DNA of 64,000 nt from Paramacrobiotus metropolitanus (GCF_019649055.1 NW_026570224.1:992001-1056000); one strand, 5' to 3'; shown: positions 22,545 to 35,678, numbered from the stretch's first letter. The notes: generated by a model from the letters alone, not told the origin. Numbers and translations: made by a program.

Positions 22545-24013
22545 GTTGGCGTATGAATTTGCGTATTCCAGGTTTGAGGTAAATGAGATTATAAAACAGA
22601 ATTACGGAAGCTGATTGCCGCGGCCACACATCGATCATAAGAATTGTGTCCACATTATCCGTTACATGAGACCGTTACAAAACGATCATGTACGATGGTT
22701 TAGAAAATGCATGTTGCAACATCATTTTCAGCATATCAACATTTTACTACGAGTACATTTGTACTGTCCCGTTGTGTAAATTCACATGCGAAAAAAGATC
22801 ACAGGGATTTTAATTGTGGTTTACATTTAACGTAATATCAACAGATTCAACACTCCAGTTTTACGCTATCTGATGTTGAATAAACACCGGCTATTTCCTT
22901 AAACAGTTGTTGTCTAACATTGAAAAATACAAGCAAGAGAAGTCTACTACACAAACGTAAAAAAAGAAAGCTGATCAATTGTGTTGTCGATAAATATCAA
23001 AGTTCAGCATCCTTTGACAACGATCAGACAATCGGCATTATAATGACCTCTAAAGTCTGAGCATAGTGTGATACGGAGTGTGTCCACCTTCATCACATAA
23101 GCTTGCATTGCTATCAAGATTTCTTTACGGCGAGAATGTTTTTTACACATTTTCAAATGCCAGTTGCTGCAATCGCACAGAGATCTGCAAGGTGCAAATG
23201 CCTTTAGGCAAGACGCTAAATATCACGCGCGACGTCGTAAGGTATATGAGAGACGTGAAAACGGTGTAGGGTATATGAGAGACTGTTACCATAAATAATG
23301 TCAATAATTAAATACATTGTGGCAGCATATAGATACTAGCTACTAAATCAAAGATACCAATTTTGACTTTATCCACATCATTAAAACCGAAAAACGTTTA
23401 CGCAAAGTAATTGTATCTTTTAAATAGTTGCTTTTTTTTATATATATTCAGAAGTGAAATTTAGTCAACGCACTCACAATATCATGTTTCATTCGTGTTT
23501 ATCGATGCTGTGGTTTCAACAAATGTTATCATTACCAGCACAATCCAGCTAGCGCGCTTTTACTTGCATTAATTTGTAATGCTTCGGGTTCAGTCTGCTG
23601 CACAGCGCAAGGTGGATACCGGACGTTAGAAAAGCAAAGCTTCGGCTGATCTCTCTGGTTTCTTGTAATATTGTGTAGTAAAAGAATGATTTCCTCGCAC
23701 ATTGAATGACGTGGATGTTAATCTCATTAAGGTTTTGTTGTGTATTTACAACGTGTGAAGCTTATTCAGAATCGCCGTGTGAACTGTGCCAACTGAATGT
23801 TTTCCTTAAACATAATTAATGCGCTCAAGCTAGCTTTATTTTATTTTGCTGAATAGCGCAGTGTTCCTGCTTGTCATGTCAGAGGTAAGTCGCCGTTTTC
23901 ACATCACGCCTTCGAGTAGGAAAATCTTCAACAATAACAACGAGATCCCGTACACACAAAATTTAAAAGCAATTAAAATAAATATAACCAAAAATAAAAT
24001 TCTAAAACGCCGA
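22545..24013. other. Intergenic, P4HA copies A and B
   Basis: About 1.5 kb of AT-rich sequence containing the copy A promoter and copy B 3' flank. A minus-strand AATAAA (complement of 23835-23840) could end copy B. A 14-bp direct repeat (GGTATATGAGAGAC at 23241 and 23270) is the only repeat noted. Confidence 0.45.
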
Positions 24014-27000
24014 TTAACGCTCCATTTGTTCCTTAGCTGGCTCCATGTCAGGCCAAACCACACCGGGCACTTGTCTTGAGAGACTATCCTGCACCAAATC
24101 ACAAGGTCGCCTATCATGCTGTCCAATTTCCCTTATCCACTTATTGGACACCCACTTATTGCCGGACAATACCGGACACCCGGCATGCAAAGTCCGCACA
24201 TCACCCCGCCCATCCCGGTTTAGATTGAACCAGAACGACGCTGATCCCTTCTGTGGGAATAAGGTCACGTTGAGCACAGGAAAGGTGGTTGCGCCACCGG
24301 CTTCCACGTCTGTCATATAAATCAACAAGGTGGCAATACGGTCGCCAAGGTGTTTTTCAATGTGTTTGGTGTTGATATCATTGGGGTTGCGGAAGAAATC
24401 ATAATGTGCGTCATAGAAGCCCCCGATACCGTAATTTGCCACTTGCAGCTGTTCGGCTTGGTTCATGTCGAAGTTTGTTACATGACCTATGCGTCGATTC
24501 ACTTCGGGAATTACCGGATGAACGTGTTCGCCCAAAAATGCACTGCAACAGGGCAATATATAAGCAGAATAACTAATATTAAATTAATAGGTAACACTGA
24601 GTAATCAATTAGAAACGCAATACTTTTAAACTAAAACTCAAACACGAAGAATATAAGCAATACGAGTATTCACACATAAAAGTACTATGTTCTAGTATAA
24701 TATGTAGTACTGAAACTTTTCACTTTATCCTCAAGTTATTTCGTGGCATTCATCAACACGCCGTTGGGATTTACGCTCTATTGGGATTGATATTAATTGC
24801 TGATTCTGCCGTGCGGTTTTAAGGTTTATAGACCCACTGATTTACAAAACACGGAGGCTATAGCAATCGGAAGGTTTAATGGAAAGAGTACGTGTACTTA
24901 CGATTTCGAAATACGGATTTTCGCGTATTCGGTTTCGTTTGTGCCGGCTTTAACAACAGTAGCCCGTTGGAGGGAAACCATTGCTGCTTCCTTTATCATC
25001 TGCATCTGATTATCGGTGATCACGTCGTGGACAAAATATATGTCAGGATCCACATAAGCAACTTCAAATTTCGCCGGTTGGAGCAGCAGGTATGGATTAT
25101 TGTGTGTTTCGAAATAGCACTTCAAGTGCGGTACAACTCTTGGAGCCTGCAAGGAACATGATTTCCAAAACGTTTCTGGATCCCAGCAAGTACAATACAC
25201 TAGTACTGTGATTATATAACAAATTTTCTAAAAATAAATGTTGCTGTTCAACGTGCTTCAAAACCTATGGTAATATGTTCGTTTTGTTAAAAGCTTTATC
25301 CAGGTAAATTCACTTGAATCTGTTCGAGTATTTACGTAGCGTAAACGCCGTAAAGATGAAACGTAAAGTGTCCGCCAGATTGGCGGGATTCTAGCTTTAT
25401 ATAACAAAGTTATGACCAAACAAAGTTTTCAACCGGAGTTACAGTACTTTGCAAACTACAGCAAATTTATTTTGTCATATTTAATTATGCGTATGGTCAT
25501 ATTCCACCTTTGCTTTACTTGCAGTAAAGCATTTAACTGTAGGCGAAACGCAACCAAATTAGCAAACACAAAGATAAGAACTGGTAATTTTTTCGCACGC
25601 GGACTTTATCCCGTCCGACCATTGTTAAGCAATAAGCGTGCATGGTCTACCAGCGGCTAACCTTTCAATCTGTTCAAGTAGATCATCGAAGATTGCATAA
25701 GACTATCCAAACGCTACGCTTGGTAAGTCTTACGCCAAATTTAAAATGAATGTGGGGCAATCACCGACACCGGAAACACCTACATAGCCGCCAGCAGACT
25801 GACATACTATACGCACTCGTATATGCAATGACCAGATGCAGCGCAAAGGAACACTGCACCTCGATTACGCTGCTGCATTAGCAAAAACCGCTTTCAGTGC
25901 GTACAGTGTTATTTTGAAAGTGAAACCCGGCACATTAAGCCCCTGGCCACGACAAGTTTATTAACATTATAAGTTTAAAAATAATTTCATATGCTTTGTC
26001 ACATCGTTAAACTTGCCACTGTGCCTACCGGGGAAGTTCATAAACACTTGATTACGCATATTCTTCCTATCTCTACAGAACGCGCTTCAAATTGTTGTGA
26101 TACATTTTTGTAGTGGATACACAGGTAGCATTCAAAAACGCTTTAACAACAGCCTTTATCAGGTTAAGCATGCTCGGAACTTCCGATCCGTACGTGCACA
26201 TGCGTACTACCTCGTACAAATATATCTGAAAGTAGTCTAATATTTTGAAATCTTTAAGCCTAACAAATTTTGGGCAAAGGGAAATTAGTGAAAAACACGA
26301 ACAAATTATACATTTAGAAATGAATGCACATTCCTACACCGCGCTTTTCTTAAAATTAGGCTTTGCTCAAAATTTATTAAAAGTCAAGTTTACTGTATTT
26401 TTGTAATAAATATCTTAAATATAATTATCGCACTACTCACTAACCAACTTTCCTTCTCCGCGACACAGAGCTTCGTAATGGCCGTCATACTGAACAACTG
26501 GGGGGAGGCCGGCTTTGATCCCTCATTTTTTGTGCCGTCGCGACGTCCAATTCAGCGATTAAATCCGAATAGAATTTGAAATTAGACTCCAGTGTTGGGA
26601 AATCAGGGTCAAGTTCACGGACAACCTCAGTTAGTTCCAAGGCCCGGACTGGATTTCCGCCGTGATAATACGCATACTGCAGCCAGTCAACAATGTCAAC
26701 TTTCCTGATTTTTGGCATCTCTTCCTTTTCTTCATCAAACTTCCGCAGGGAAATCTCCAGCCAGTTCGCCGCATAATCATGAACGCCTTCCTGAGCCAGT
26801 CGGTGACCTATCAAATAGCAGTCCAGTGCGGACATAGGCGGCACCTGCGTCACATTCCAGTTGGGAATTTTTCCAGAAGCAAAATCTTCAGTGGTAATTT
26901 TATATGTGCGCTGCAGACGAACAAATCCCTCAGCGGCACCTTTTATGTCTTCTTCTTCGGGAAAGCGCAGAGCCGATCGTTCCTTTTCAATATCGCGTAC

Positions 27001-27956
27001 AGCCGCTGGAATGGAAATAATCTGGGTTTTAATGACAGCATTGGAGTCATTCCAGCGAGTATTCAATTACCGACTAAAAGTGCTAGCTCAAAAGGACGAA
27101 CTAGAGAGCAGAGAATAAGTCAATATTACGAATGAATGCTAAATGCATTTATAAAATTTTATCACGTATGAAAAGATATTTTATTAATAAAACTTTTGTT
27201 TAGAAAGGAAACTATAGCGGATATTTCTCTATGTGGTACAGTTGTATAACATAATTATAATGTGCTCAGCGAAATAGAACACGCCTCTCCATAGATATAC
27301 TGTAGTACCTCTAGCAAGCTATGATAAATATGGATCAGATTTACTGTAATTTCTCTTTCTGTAATTAGCCGGCTATCTCGATCATTCTGCATGCCTCCGA
27401 TAATTTCGTCGAAAGACAGAGGTCGCACTCGTCATATAATTATGCGATTAAAATTTTTATAGGTTTTTTGCTCATTATTACTTAATATTTTTTCTTTACC
27501 TGCACCCATATCATACAGCAAAAATCTCTTAAGATTCTCCCAGTCGGCGCTGAGATGTTTCACCAAGAGGAAGGCATTAACCGGATGTGAGACCAGTCGT
27601 TCCACATCCGCGCCAGGTAGCTCGTAGACGTCTGTGAACTGTTGGATGTAACTGCAAGCGGACACTTGTTTACTTCCTTGAGAACGGCAAGAATCAACAG
27701 ACCGTCTGGTCACAGACCACATGTACACTCAGATATTTCTACAAGTGGAAGTTTTAAAATTTGCCTGCACACATACATACTTTTCAATGGCCGCAATTTT
27801 CTCCTTTTCCGCTTCAATTAGCAGCTCCAGAATATTGAGAATTCGTCCTTCGGTATGTATAAGGTTGTGCACGTCCGCCATGGAGGTAAATACCTCCGCC
27901 CACACATTTTTAAATAAAAAGACAAAACTAACAAAAAATAACTTACTTATATTCAT
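24014..27956 (-). CDS. P4HA: Collagen prolyl 4-hydroxylase alpha subunit, copy B, with one apparent frameshift
   Basis: Minus-strand exons: 27956-27781, 27651-27500, 27005-26445, 25146-24902, 24542-24014. Signal peptide MNISKLFFVSFVFLF, N-terminal helices (FTSMADVHNLIHTEG), peptide-binding domain (DCYLIGHRLAQEG, VDWLQYAYYHGGN), then the full catalytic domain with HYD, LHAGCPV and GNKW iron and 2-oxoglutarate residues. Exon 3 carries one base too many: the frame that encodes the peptide-binding domain hits a stop at about 26485, while the next frame encodes HYEALCRGEGKL, which the family requires. The shift maps to a run of six G (plus strand 26500-26505); five would keep the frame open and give 553 aa. 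This may be a sequencing or assembly error, a polymorphism, or a real lesion. Copy B lacks the intron that splits the catalytic region of copies A and C. The exon 3 donor (GTTAGT) is weak but is placed by comparison with copy A. Confidence 0.88.
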
Positions 27957-28532
27957 GGCTGGTGAGAAAAGAAACTAATGCTTACGATTGTAATACTGCA
28001 TAATTCTTCTACACAAAACGTAAAGTAAAAGTAAGAAGAGAACAAAAAATAGCACACCGACAGTTTACGTTCTAAAACACGAGTTTACATACGAGTTGCA
28101 TATAATTGTGGAACGTCATAAATATAGAGACGCGCTGGTCTATGAATCTATGATCATACACCCGCGACGCTGAAGAAAACTGCGAATCATTCGATCGTAG
28201 CTGGTGATATGAGTATTAACGCATTGTACTGTTAAAGTGCGTGTTTAAAGGTAGTTGCTGTGGAAGCCGCGCCGTTGATCGACCTAGTGCTAAACCTCAA
28301 CATAACGGATGCAAAAAACGTGGCGTTCACCAACCAACCTGCTGTTGGCGCTTTATTCGGAAAATAAATCGGCGGCAAGAAATTTTTTGGATTTGCGATT
28401 ACAGGCTGCATTCTGGTGATTCAAGTTTGACGCACAGCCAGCAACTTCTTAAATGACAATCAGCAACCGGCTAGTTCAAAATTAATAGATATCGGCTGAA
28501 AACCGGTTGCAAAGAAACCTATACATACAATG

Positions 28533-28689
28533 TAGGACTAAATGGTCGCATAACCCCATACCCAGCATTCTGTACGCAAGCGGTGCAGTGCACTTGTACG
28601 AAACGGATATTTTGAACTCAGTCGTACAGTGCACTGCGCGGCATTCGTACTGAATGTGGAGATGTTGGGTATGCGACCATTTTGTCCTA
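28533..28689. mobile_element. MITE-like fold-back element, 157 bp, TA-flanked
   Basis: The two ends are imperfect inverted repeats for at least 44 bp (outer part TAGGACTAAATGGTCGCATA against TAGGACAAAATGGTCGCATA), and the complementarity continues with mismatches almost to the centre. TA at each end is compatible with a Tc1/mariner-type TA target duplication. No coding capacity. Confidence 0.7.
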
Positions 28690-28966
28690 AGCTGTACGCC
28701 TTTAAGACCTGATTTTGCGTGTTACAATTCAGTAACTTTGATCCTGTATTATTATCTTAAATCCTATTAGACAAAATAGATAATCTAAGACTTCAATTGA
28801 CACAAAGACACTTATTTACATTTTTGTGTATGAAAACTGCAGTAATTGCTAATGCAAAGGATCGGAATCTCTTAACCATGCAAATTGAAAATTTTAAATG
28901 CAGGCAGCATGAAAACGAAATTTGTTTCATACTAAATTGACATTCGTGTCTACTTTGTTTGTGTGT

Positions 28967-29020
28967 GGACTGTGGTTTGTGTCTACTTTATTTAGTATAG
29001 GACTGTGGTTTGTGTCTACT
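28967..29020. repeat. Short tandem repeat, 33-bp period
   Basis: GGACTGTGGTTTGTGTCTAC occurs at 28967 and again at 29000, with a further partial copy of GTGTCTACTT just upstream at about 28946. Confidence 0.6.
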
Positions 29021-29909
29021 CGATCGTCGAGTCGTCGACACTACCGCGATTTAAACCAAATTATGGAATTGTTATATTAACTCATGTTGACAATACAAAC
29101 ATATTTCATGGCCACCATGGGAGCCTGCAGCCACAAATCTGTGCAAGAGAGCGGTCGTAGTTACTCGTCAAAAGGTCTGATTTATCGGAGGATATACAGT
29201 ACGAGTACCTTTGGATTTGGTGAACTACAGTAAGCGACTGCTGCATGCTGTAGAGCTTGCGGTTGCTACTCGTAATTTGCCGAAAAAGACCGGCATGATT
29301 ACGGTACGTATTGTGCAGATTACGCATAGATCCGCGAATAACTGTAGATAAAATTTTGCTACTAATAATTTATTCTTTTCTACATTTTTACTACACACGT
29401 ATTACATTTTTTACCTGATAAACTTGTAGAACTATGCATTACTTATTTATTAGCCACAATTTGTAATTTCGTGAATTTTTGATAGATGTTGCACACAGGA
29501 AAAAAATAAAAAATAAAATTTCCTCCTTTTAAGATTTAGAGTAACCTTTGCATACAAAACTGTTTATGTTGGCAGGTTAGAGCTTTACAATTTTGGATAC
29601 CAATTTATCAAACAGTCGCTCTGCACTTTATACAAAATTAGGGAAAGTTACAGTATTTTGGAAGTTGGAACGCAGTCGGCAGTAGTGTCATTATTTTTGT
29701 AACAAAGAGAAAGACGTGAAGGCATGCTTCCCTCGCTTGGTTGCTACTTGTGTAGCACGTTGTTTTTTAAGCACAGCCACAGATTACAGTACTTTTCCTT
29801 TGCTGCGTATTACAACTGCATCGAAAAATTAATGCTAGTCTAATCGCTGATGTTCTTGTTGTTGTTCAAAACATTTCATTCCCTATCTTACACCACGATT
29901 TCGACAAGC

Positions 29910-30971
29910 ATGGCATTGTTAGAGAGGCTTCCCAGTTACCAAATGGAAATATTCGGTATGTTATCGTCGTTGTCGTAAATAATTACGGTGCCTTTGCCGT
30001 TTGGTGGTTCGCTGTGATTTACTACAGTAATCCATGCGGTATTTTTAAATAATTTCTAGATATCATACGCTATATCAAGGATCCGGAACATCCACAGACT
30101 CTTGAGGATCTTAAAGTGGTGTACGCGGAAGGTGTGCGCGTGGAACACAGAAGCAGACACCAGGAATTGAACGAGTGCCAACCCAGTATTCCGATTCCTA
30201 CCAGGAATGTTCGCGCCGATACTATAAGCTCGGATGAACGTCTTAATGTTTATGTGGAATTCACTCCCACAGTTCCACACTGCTCCTTGGCCACACTCAT
30301 TGGGTTGTGCATCCGTGTGAAACTGGAACAAGCGTATCCAGGTACGCTTGTTGCTTGATTTGTTATTTAGCTGTTTTCGCAAATTCAGTGAAATAAACTG
30401 TAAAGTGTCAATGTAAGAGCAGTAAGATGAATTTATTATGCAACACTTCATAACTGCGATTAGTCGGAGACTTCGACTACAGTATTAGCATGTCGCGTTT
30501 ATACCATGTTCCATCCCTTGTCGCGTTATCAGTTTTTCATATAGATTTCTCACTTCACCGGAAATGAATGGTCCCAAAAACGTACACTAATGAAAACATA
30601 ATTATCCCTTTGGGTTGGAGAAGTTTATTCGTAGTTGTGGTCAGTTCTGTCTTTTAGGTTTCTCTATATTTTTTTCATCGTTTTGTCATGAAAATGAATT
30701 ACCTGGACAGAAGTACAACAAAAGTTAGTTTTGAAGTTTTTGTATATAACTTTGGCTTTGGAACTTGAGAGGTGTGAAATCGGGTGAGTGGGGATTAAAA
30801 TTTGTTTTTGTAAGTTTAGGGCAGTTGAAATTAAACGTCTGTGTGAAAGAAGGGACGCACAATACAGCAGCGGAGATCTCTAAACAGCTGAACGATAAAG
30901 AACGAGTGGCCGCAGCAATGGAAAATTCTCAGATGAAGGACCTTGTTATGGAGTGTATATCATACGCATAA
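29910..30971 (+). CDS. CIAO2A: CIAO2A-like cytosolic Fe-S assembly factor (MIP18 family)
   Basis: Exons 29910-29955, 30060-30341, 30820-30971 give 159 aa. The MIP18/FAM96 proteins act in the targeting step of the cytosolic iron-sulphur assembly machinery with CIAO1. Diagnostic stretches are [36 protein letters not shown] (containing the conserved reactive Cys in PHCS) and [15 protein letters not shown]; the last two favour CIAO2A over CIAO2B. Between LKVV and FTPT there are about 46 residues where human CIAO2A has about 20, so roughly 26 extra in-frame residues. The gene lies between prolyl hydroxylases and runs opposite to them, with no functional link seen. Confidence 0.92.
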
Positions 30972-32693
30972 ATGGCATAATATGCGAGATTGTTGGCGAC
31001 GTCATACATTACATGTGCAGTGAATTTGGGGTGTGTTATTGATGTGATATGCTTTTGTACTGTTATAATACGGTGGAAGTAGTCATTTATTTTGATGACT
31101 TTTCATCGACTGTGATATGTCTAGTTCATTATTATCATATATCTGATTCTTTCGTTATAAATGGTGTGATTTGCCGTTTGAACATAATTTGAAAGTTGTC
31201 ACAGATGGATGGCATATATATTAGATGCTTTGTTTTACAAACGGATTTTAAAGTAAGAATGCGAGCTTTTAAACCATTTTTGGAATAAATATAGTTTGAT
31301 GCAGCCAGTGTTTCGGGTACTAAGGGGAAGATTTGACTTTATTCCAAAAATTAACCTGTGCGTTTGATCTTTCCCTCTTAATTTTGAAAGAATTATTGAA
31401 CAATTAAATCCAGCAAAGAACATGTATTTGGCGTGTTGCACTCAGTAGAAGGAAGAATACATTTCACGCCATTATTATAACGTGGCTTTCATCAAATTCT
31501 TTCGCCTGCTCAGTAGGAGCGAGAATCACCAACATATAAACGGTAGAAAGAGATAATGATAGCGACCACTTTAAAAGTGCATTTGTCGGAAAAGGTATCC
31601 GGTGAACGGGTGGAGAGACAGTTTTCCCACTTCTGAACTTTACCATCTTCCCGGAAAATCTCGTTGAACAAGTACCGAGACGGTGCTGTTGATGCGCGGA
31701 TCCGGACCATTTACGTACACTTTCCAAGGTCATAAGTCGGATAAGTCATAAGTTGCAGAGTTTTCCAGTCGGTAGACTCTGTAGCCAAACCAAGTGTCCG
31801 ATAAGCGCAAAGTCGACATAGAATGCATTTATTGCCCTATAGCCAAAATGTCCACTAGTGTGGTATTCCATCCTCTACAGTAGAAACTAGAAATACTTCA
31901 CCTTCACACCAACAGCAATATGTAGTGGATTATAAATAAAGTTAAACTTGCTCTGCGGCTGCCGCACGTTGTCGCCATGGTCCGCTTTCCTTCTCGGCTA
32001 CGATGATCTCCTCTCATATCCTGTCATTCGTTTTTTCGTAATAAGCAATCTGTTCGAGGTCAAACATCGCCATTGAGGGGTCATGCTAACCTGTTGAATT
32101 TCTGCCGTACTGCCACTGAATGCAGAAACTAACAAAATCGGCAAGTCGGGAGCATTTTACCAATGCACTCGAAATCGGAATCTTTGTGATATAATTATGG
32201 TAATTCTTTGTGATATAATTATTATTATGGTGCAACAAATTGCAGTATCTTACACATCTAACATTCCTAACACTATCAGATATTTGTGGTAAAGTAGGGA
32301 TGAATTTTCCGATTCTTTAACTACGAAACCACGGGTCTGGTTTGTCACACGAAGAAATCACCGCGAAAGTTTTCGACGTCGGGTATCTGGTTGCACGAAA
32401 ACATTCAGTTTTCGATTGCACACTGCACATTTCCGGCAGACTGTTTGACGCATTATGCCTTCTGATCCGTTAGCACAAGTATCTTTTGTGTTGTACGAGC
32501 AGGACTACTCGTAGTGTAAGCGCAGACGTTTCCGGTTTAAGGTTACTAGTTCCCAGTTGCAACTGACCCTACTCCGAGGGAGCAAGCTTGGCACGGGTAG
32601 AAAATGCATGTTTTAGCATTTGTAATATGCACGGAATTTCTTTTAAACAACGATGCACATTCAAGCAACGATTCTTATCACAAAGTATTCATT
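30972..32693. other. Intergenic, CIAO2A and P4HA copy C (tail to tail)
   Basis: About 1.7 kb, AT-rich. An AATAAA near 31284 could serve CIAO2A. Short minus-strand frames around 31464-31733 look partly protein-like but no single frame is consistent. No gene is called. Confidence 0.4.
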
Positions 32694-35254
32694 CTATGCA
32701 CTTGCTACAACGATGGTGTTTGCGCTGACTACATTCGGCTCGGGTTCGGGACTGTCCTGAAACAAGGCGCATGGCCGGGTAACATACTGGCCACCTTCCC
32801 GAAACCATTTGTTTGACACCCATTTCATTCCCGACAGAACCGGGCACCCTGCAATCAAGCACAAGCTGCGTTATTTACTGTACTGTTATTGTGCACGATA
32901 TTATTACAAGATCTCACTGTTTCACGATATTATTTCACTGTTGACTGCTAAGCCCTTAACTGCATGCAAATGCATTAAACGGTTTGTCCGAATGTGCTTC
33001 GAACTAGGACCACTCTGTATATGTGTAATCTTAGTACCGATAGTCTTATGCTCCATAGATGATAGAACCATAACACGCAGAACTTCACCTGAATGAAGAG
33101 TCCGTTGATCCGGTTCGCCATCCATATGGAGGTTGTACCAAAATGCCGCAGCGCCCTTCACCGGAAACAAGGTGACGTTCAGGTGTGGAAAAACGGTTGC
33201 ACCCCCGGATTCCACGTCGCTCATATACATCAAAAACGTTGCTATTCTGTCGCCCTTTTTTGATTCTATGAGATGGTGACCCACCCCCTCTTTATCGCGG
33301 AAAAAGTCGTAGTGCGAATAATAATATCCACCGACACCGTAATTATTAATTTGCAGATGTTCGGCCAGAGATGCGTTCAAATTTGTAGCATGTCCTGTGT
33401 AGGCGTTGACCGTTTTGATCACCTCGTCCACGGATTCCTCCAAGAAAGCACTAAGACAAAACTTAATCGTCAAAAATCTAACTAGGAGCTGCAACAGTTA
33501 TGTCATACATCTTGGATATTCTTGTATCCGAATTCACGCCTTGTGTAGAATTTTGCGCAATAACTTTGGCTCGAAACAGATGCTGCGGGCCAATCTTTTT
33601 TATTCTTTCCGCCTGGGAGTCCAAAATGGCATTATAAACGACATAGACAACCGGATCTAGATTTGCCAATTCAAGCTTGACTGGTTGGATAAGAAGATAC
33701 GGGTTGTCATATGTTTCCAAATAGCAGACTAAATCACGGCTGAGTTCAGGATCCTAGTCAACAGTTCAAGAAAAACGGAAATGTATCAGGGCACATATGA
33801 AATTGATAGTGCATACCGATGTGCAGGTCCTACTGATAATAAAATAGTTACACAGGAAGTCTCCGCATCTTGTATTTACCATCAAGCCTAACCGAGACAA
33901 TTATACGTAGTACATTCAGCATATATGTATCTGTACGATCCGAAAAAAATTCTAATAATGCAATTGCATAATAAACCCAGGATACTTAAGCCCACGGTTT
34001 ACCATTAAATCTTCTCCTCTGCATAATGCGGCGTAGTGGTCATCTATATATTTGGGCTGGATGACCTCTGACTTCATCCTTTCCAGTTCCGCTGCTGTAC
34101 CATTCTCCACAATGCCTCCGTAAGTCTTCAGATTGTCCGGAATATTGGCGTACGTCGGATCAATTTTCTGTATATCTTTCATTAATTCCAAAGCGCGGTA
34201 AGCATTACCACTATCATGAAAGATGGAATATTGTAACCAGTCCAGCAATTCCGTATGCGTTTGCGTTTTAACCGTTTCTGTATTGAAGATATCCAGGGAT
34301 ACTTCCAACCAAGCAGACGCCGAGTTGAACTGTTTCTCTAGTGCCTGCTGATGACCCACAATGAAAGCCTCACGGGAGGTGAACGCCGGTGTTCTTCGTG
34401 TTCCCGGCACCTTTCCATAGGCGATATCTCGTGGTTGAATTTTGTACGTGTTCTGCAGGCGATTGAATGCCAAAGCGCTGCCCTTAATGTCGTCTTCATC
34501 CGGGAAGCGCCGTTCACTGCGCAGCAGTCGCACGGACGCAGTACGGTCTAACAGTCAAAAAGTCCAAACGTTCGACATTTACGCTGTGCAGAGTGACTCA
34601 AGTTGGTAATTCTCACGTGTACCATTAACAATGCTTTCCTCGATTTTTGTACTCATGAGTTTCCAATCTGCTGTCACGTGTTTAATGAACTGGAAGGCTT
34701 TAATGGGTGAGGTGGCAATATCTTCCCAAGTATCATCCACGTGGGAATTGTAAGCTTTCTTGAACTTGCTAATGTACCTGGCAAAAACGATCCAAATAAT
34801 TTTTTATATTATATTATTATTACCTAATACGGGTATTTATTGATAATATCAGACTGATTAGAGTGCCAGGGTATTGCTCATATGTAAAACTGCAGTGCAG
34901 CTCATATGATCAAAATAGACATCACCCCTTATGGTTAGAACCCCAAGCCTCTTGTGCCGCAATGGCAGCCGCATGAAGTTTGTAGATTTTCCAGCGTTAG
35001 TTTTCTCTGCAGCTTATATCTATACTTATCCTAAAAATTTTCAAGTAAAAGTTGAATAAATCCAGTCACCTTTTAGCCAAGGTGAGCTTTTCGATTTCTT
35101 TTTGTGCTGTTTCCCGCAAAATATCAAGCAGATTCTTTTCCGTATCCATTAATGTTTCGACATCCACCATCGAAGCAAAGATATCAGAAGAAACGTAAAT
35201 CGGTAGCAGTGAGGCCAGGACGACAACGGCAAATACTTTTATGTGGAACTCCAT
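32694..35254 (-). CDS. P4HA: Collagen prolyl 4-hydroxylase alpha subunit, copy C
   Basis: Minus-strand exons: 35254-35070, 34777-34617, 34547-34003, 33753-33509, 33450-33089, 32848-32694; 550 aa. The chosen start (MEFHIKVFAVVVLASLLPIYV) gives a clean signal peptide; an in-frame upstream start at 35302 is less likely. Then come N-terminal helices (FASMVDVETLMDTEK), peptide-binding domain, LCRGED, and a catalytic domain with HYD, LHSGCPV and GMKW, so all iron and 2-oxoglutarate residues are kept. The catalytic region is split by an intron just after the second iron histidine, a position different from copy A. The donor of exon 2 could also be six bases further downstream without changing phase. 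It is the most diverged of the three paralogues. Confidence 0.92.
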
Positions 35255-35678
35255 ATTTCGGCTACAAGAAATGATGCAAAAATAGAGAAAAAACGCCAAC
35301 ACACTGTCGTTTTAACTCGCCTAAATAAAGATTAGCCGAACGTATTTAAAGTTGCACATATTATATTGTGATTTGTATCCACTAGCTAGCTGTGCAGTAC
35401 TGTACTTCACAATATATGTAATTCACCTTATTGCTCCACCGGCACGAACCCAACAGTAGTTTTTAAGAAGACAATAAAATTTATGTCGTTACCATTTAAA
35501 CAGTTATATCAAAATTAGTAAAATATGAAAGTTACAGCAACAAAACGAAGTTTAGGGACACGGCGACCGAGCACCTACGAGTCTGCGACAACTTCTTCCA
35601 ATCTACGTTTGAAAGCAAGCATAAGCCTCACCGTCGTTTTAAGTCTGCGAGATGTAACGCCTCGAGCACGAACAGCTT

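Larger units (their letters stand above)
27957..29909. other. Intergenic, P4HA copy B and CIAO2A (head to head)
   Basis: About 2 kb between the divergent starts of P4HA copy B and CIAO2A. It holds a palindromic MITE-like element (28533-28689) and a short tandem repeat (about 28967-29020). No gene is recognised. Confidence 0.45.

Noticed and set aside
31464-31733. Protein-like minus-strand fragments between CIAO2A and P4HA copy C
   Set aside because: Attractive pieces occur in different frames with no splice sites joining them and no family match; at most an old remnant.
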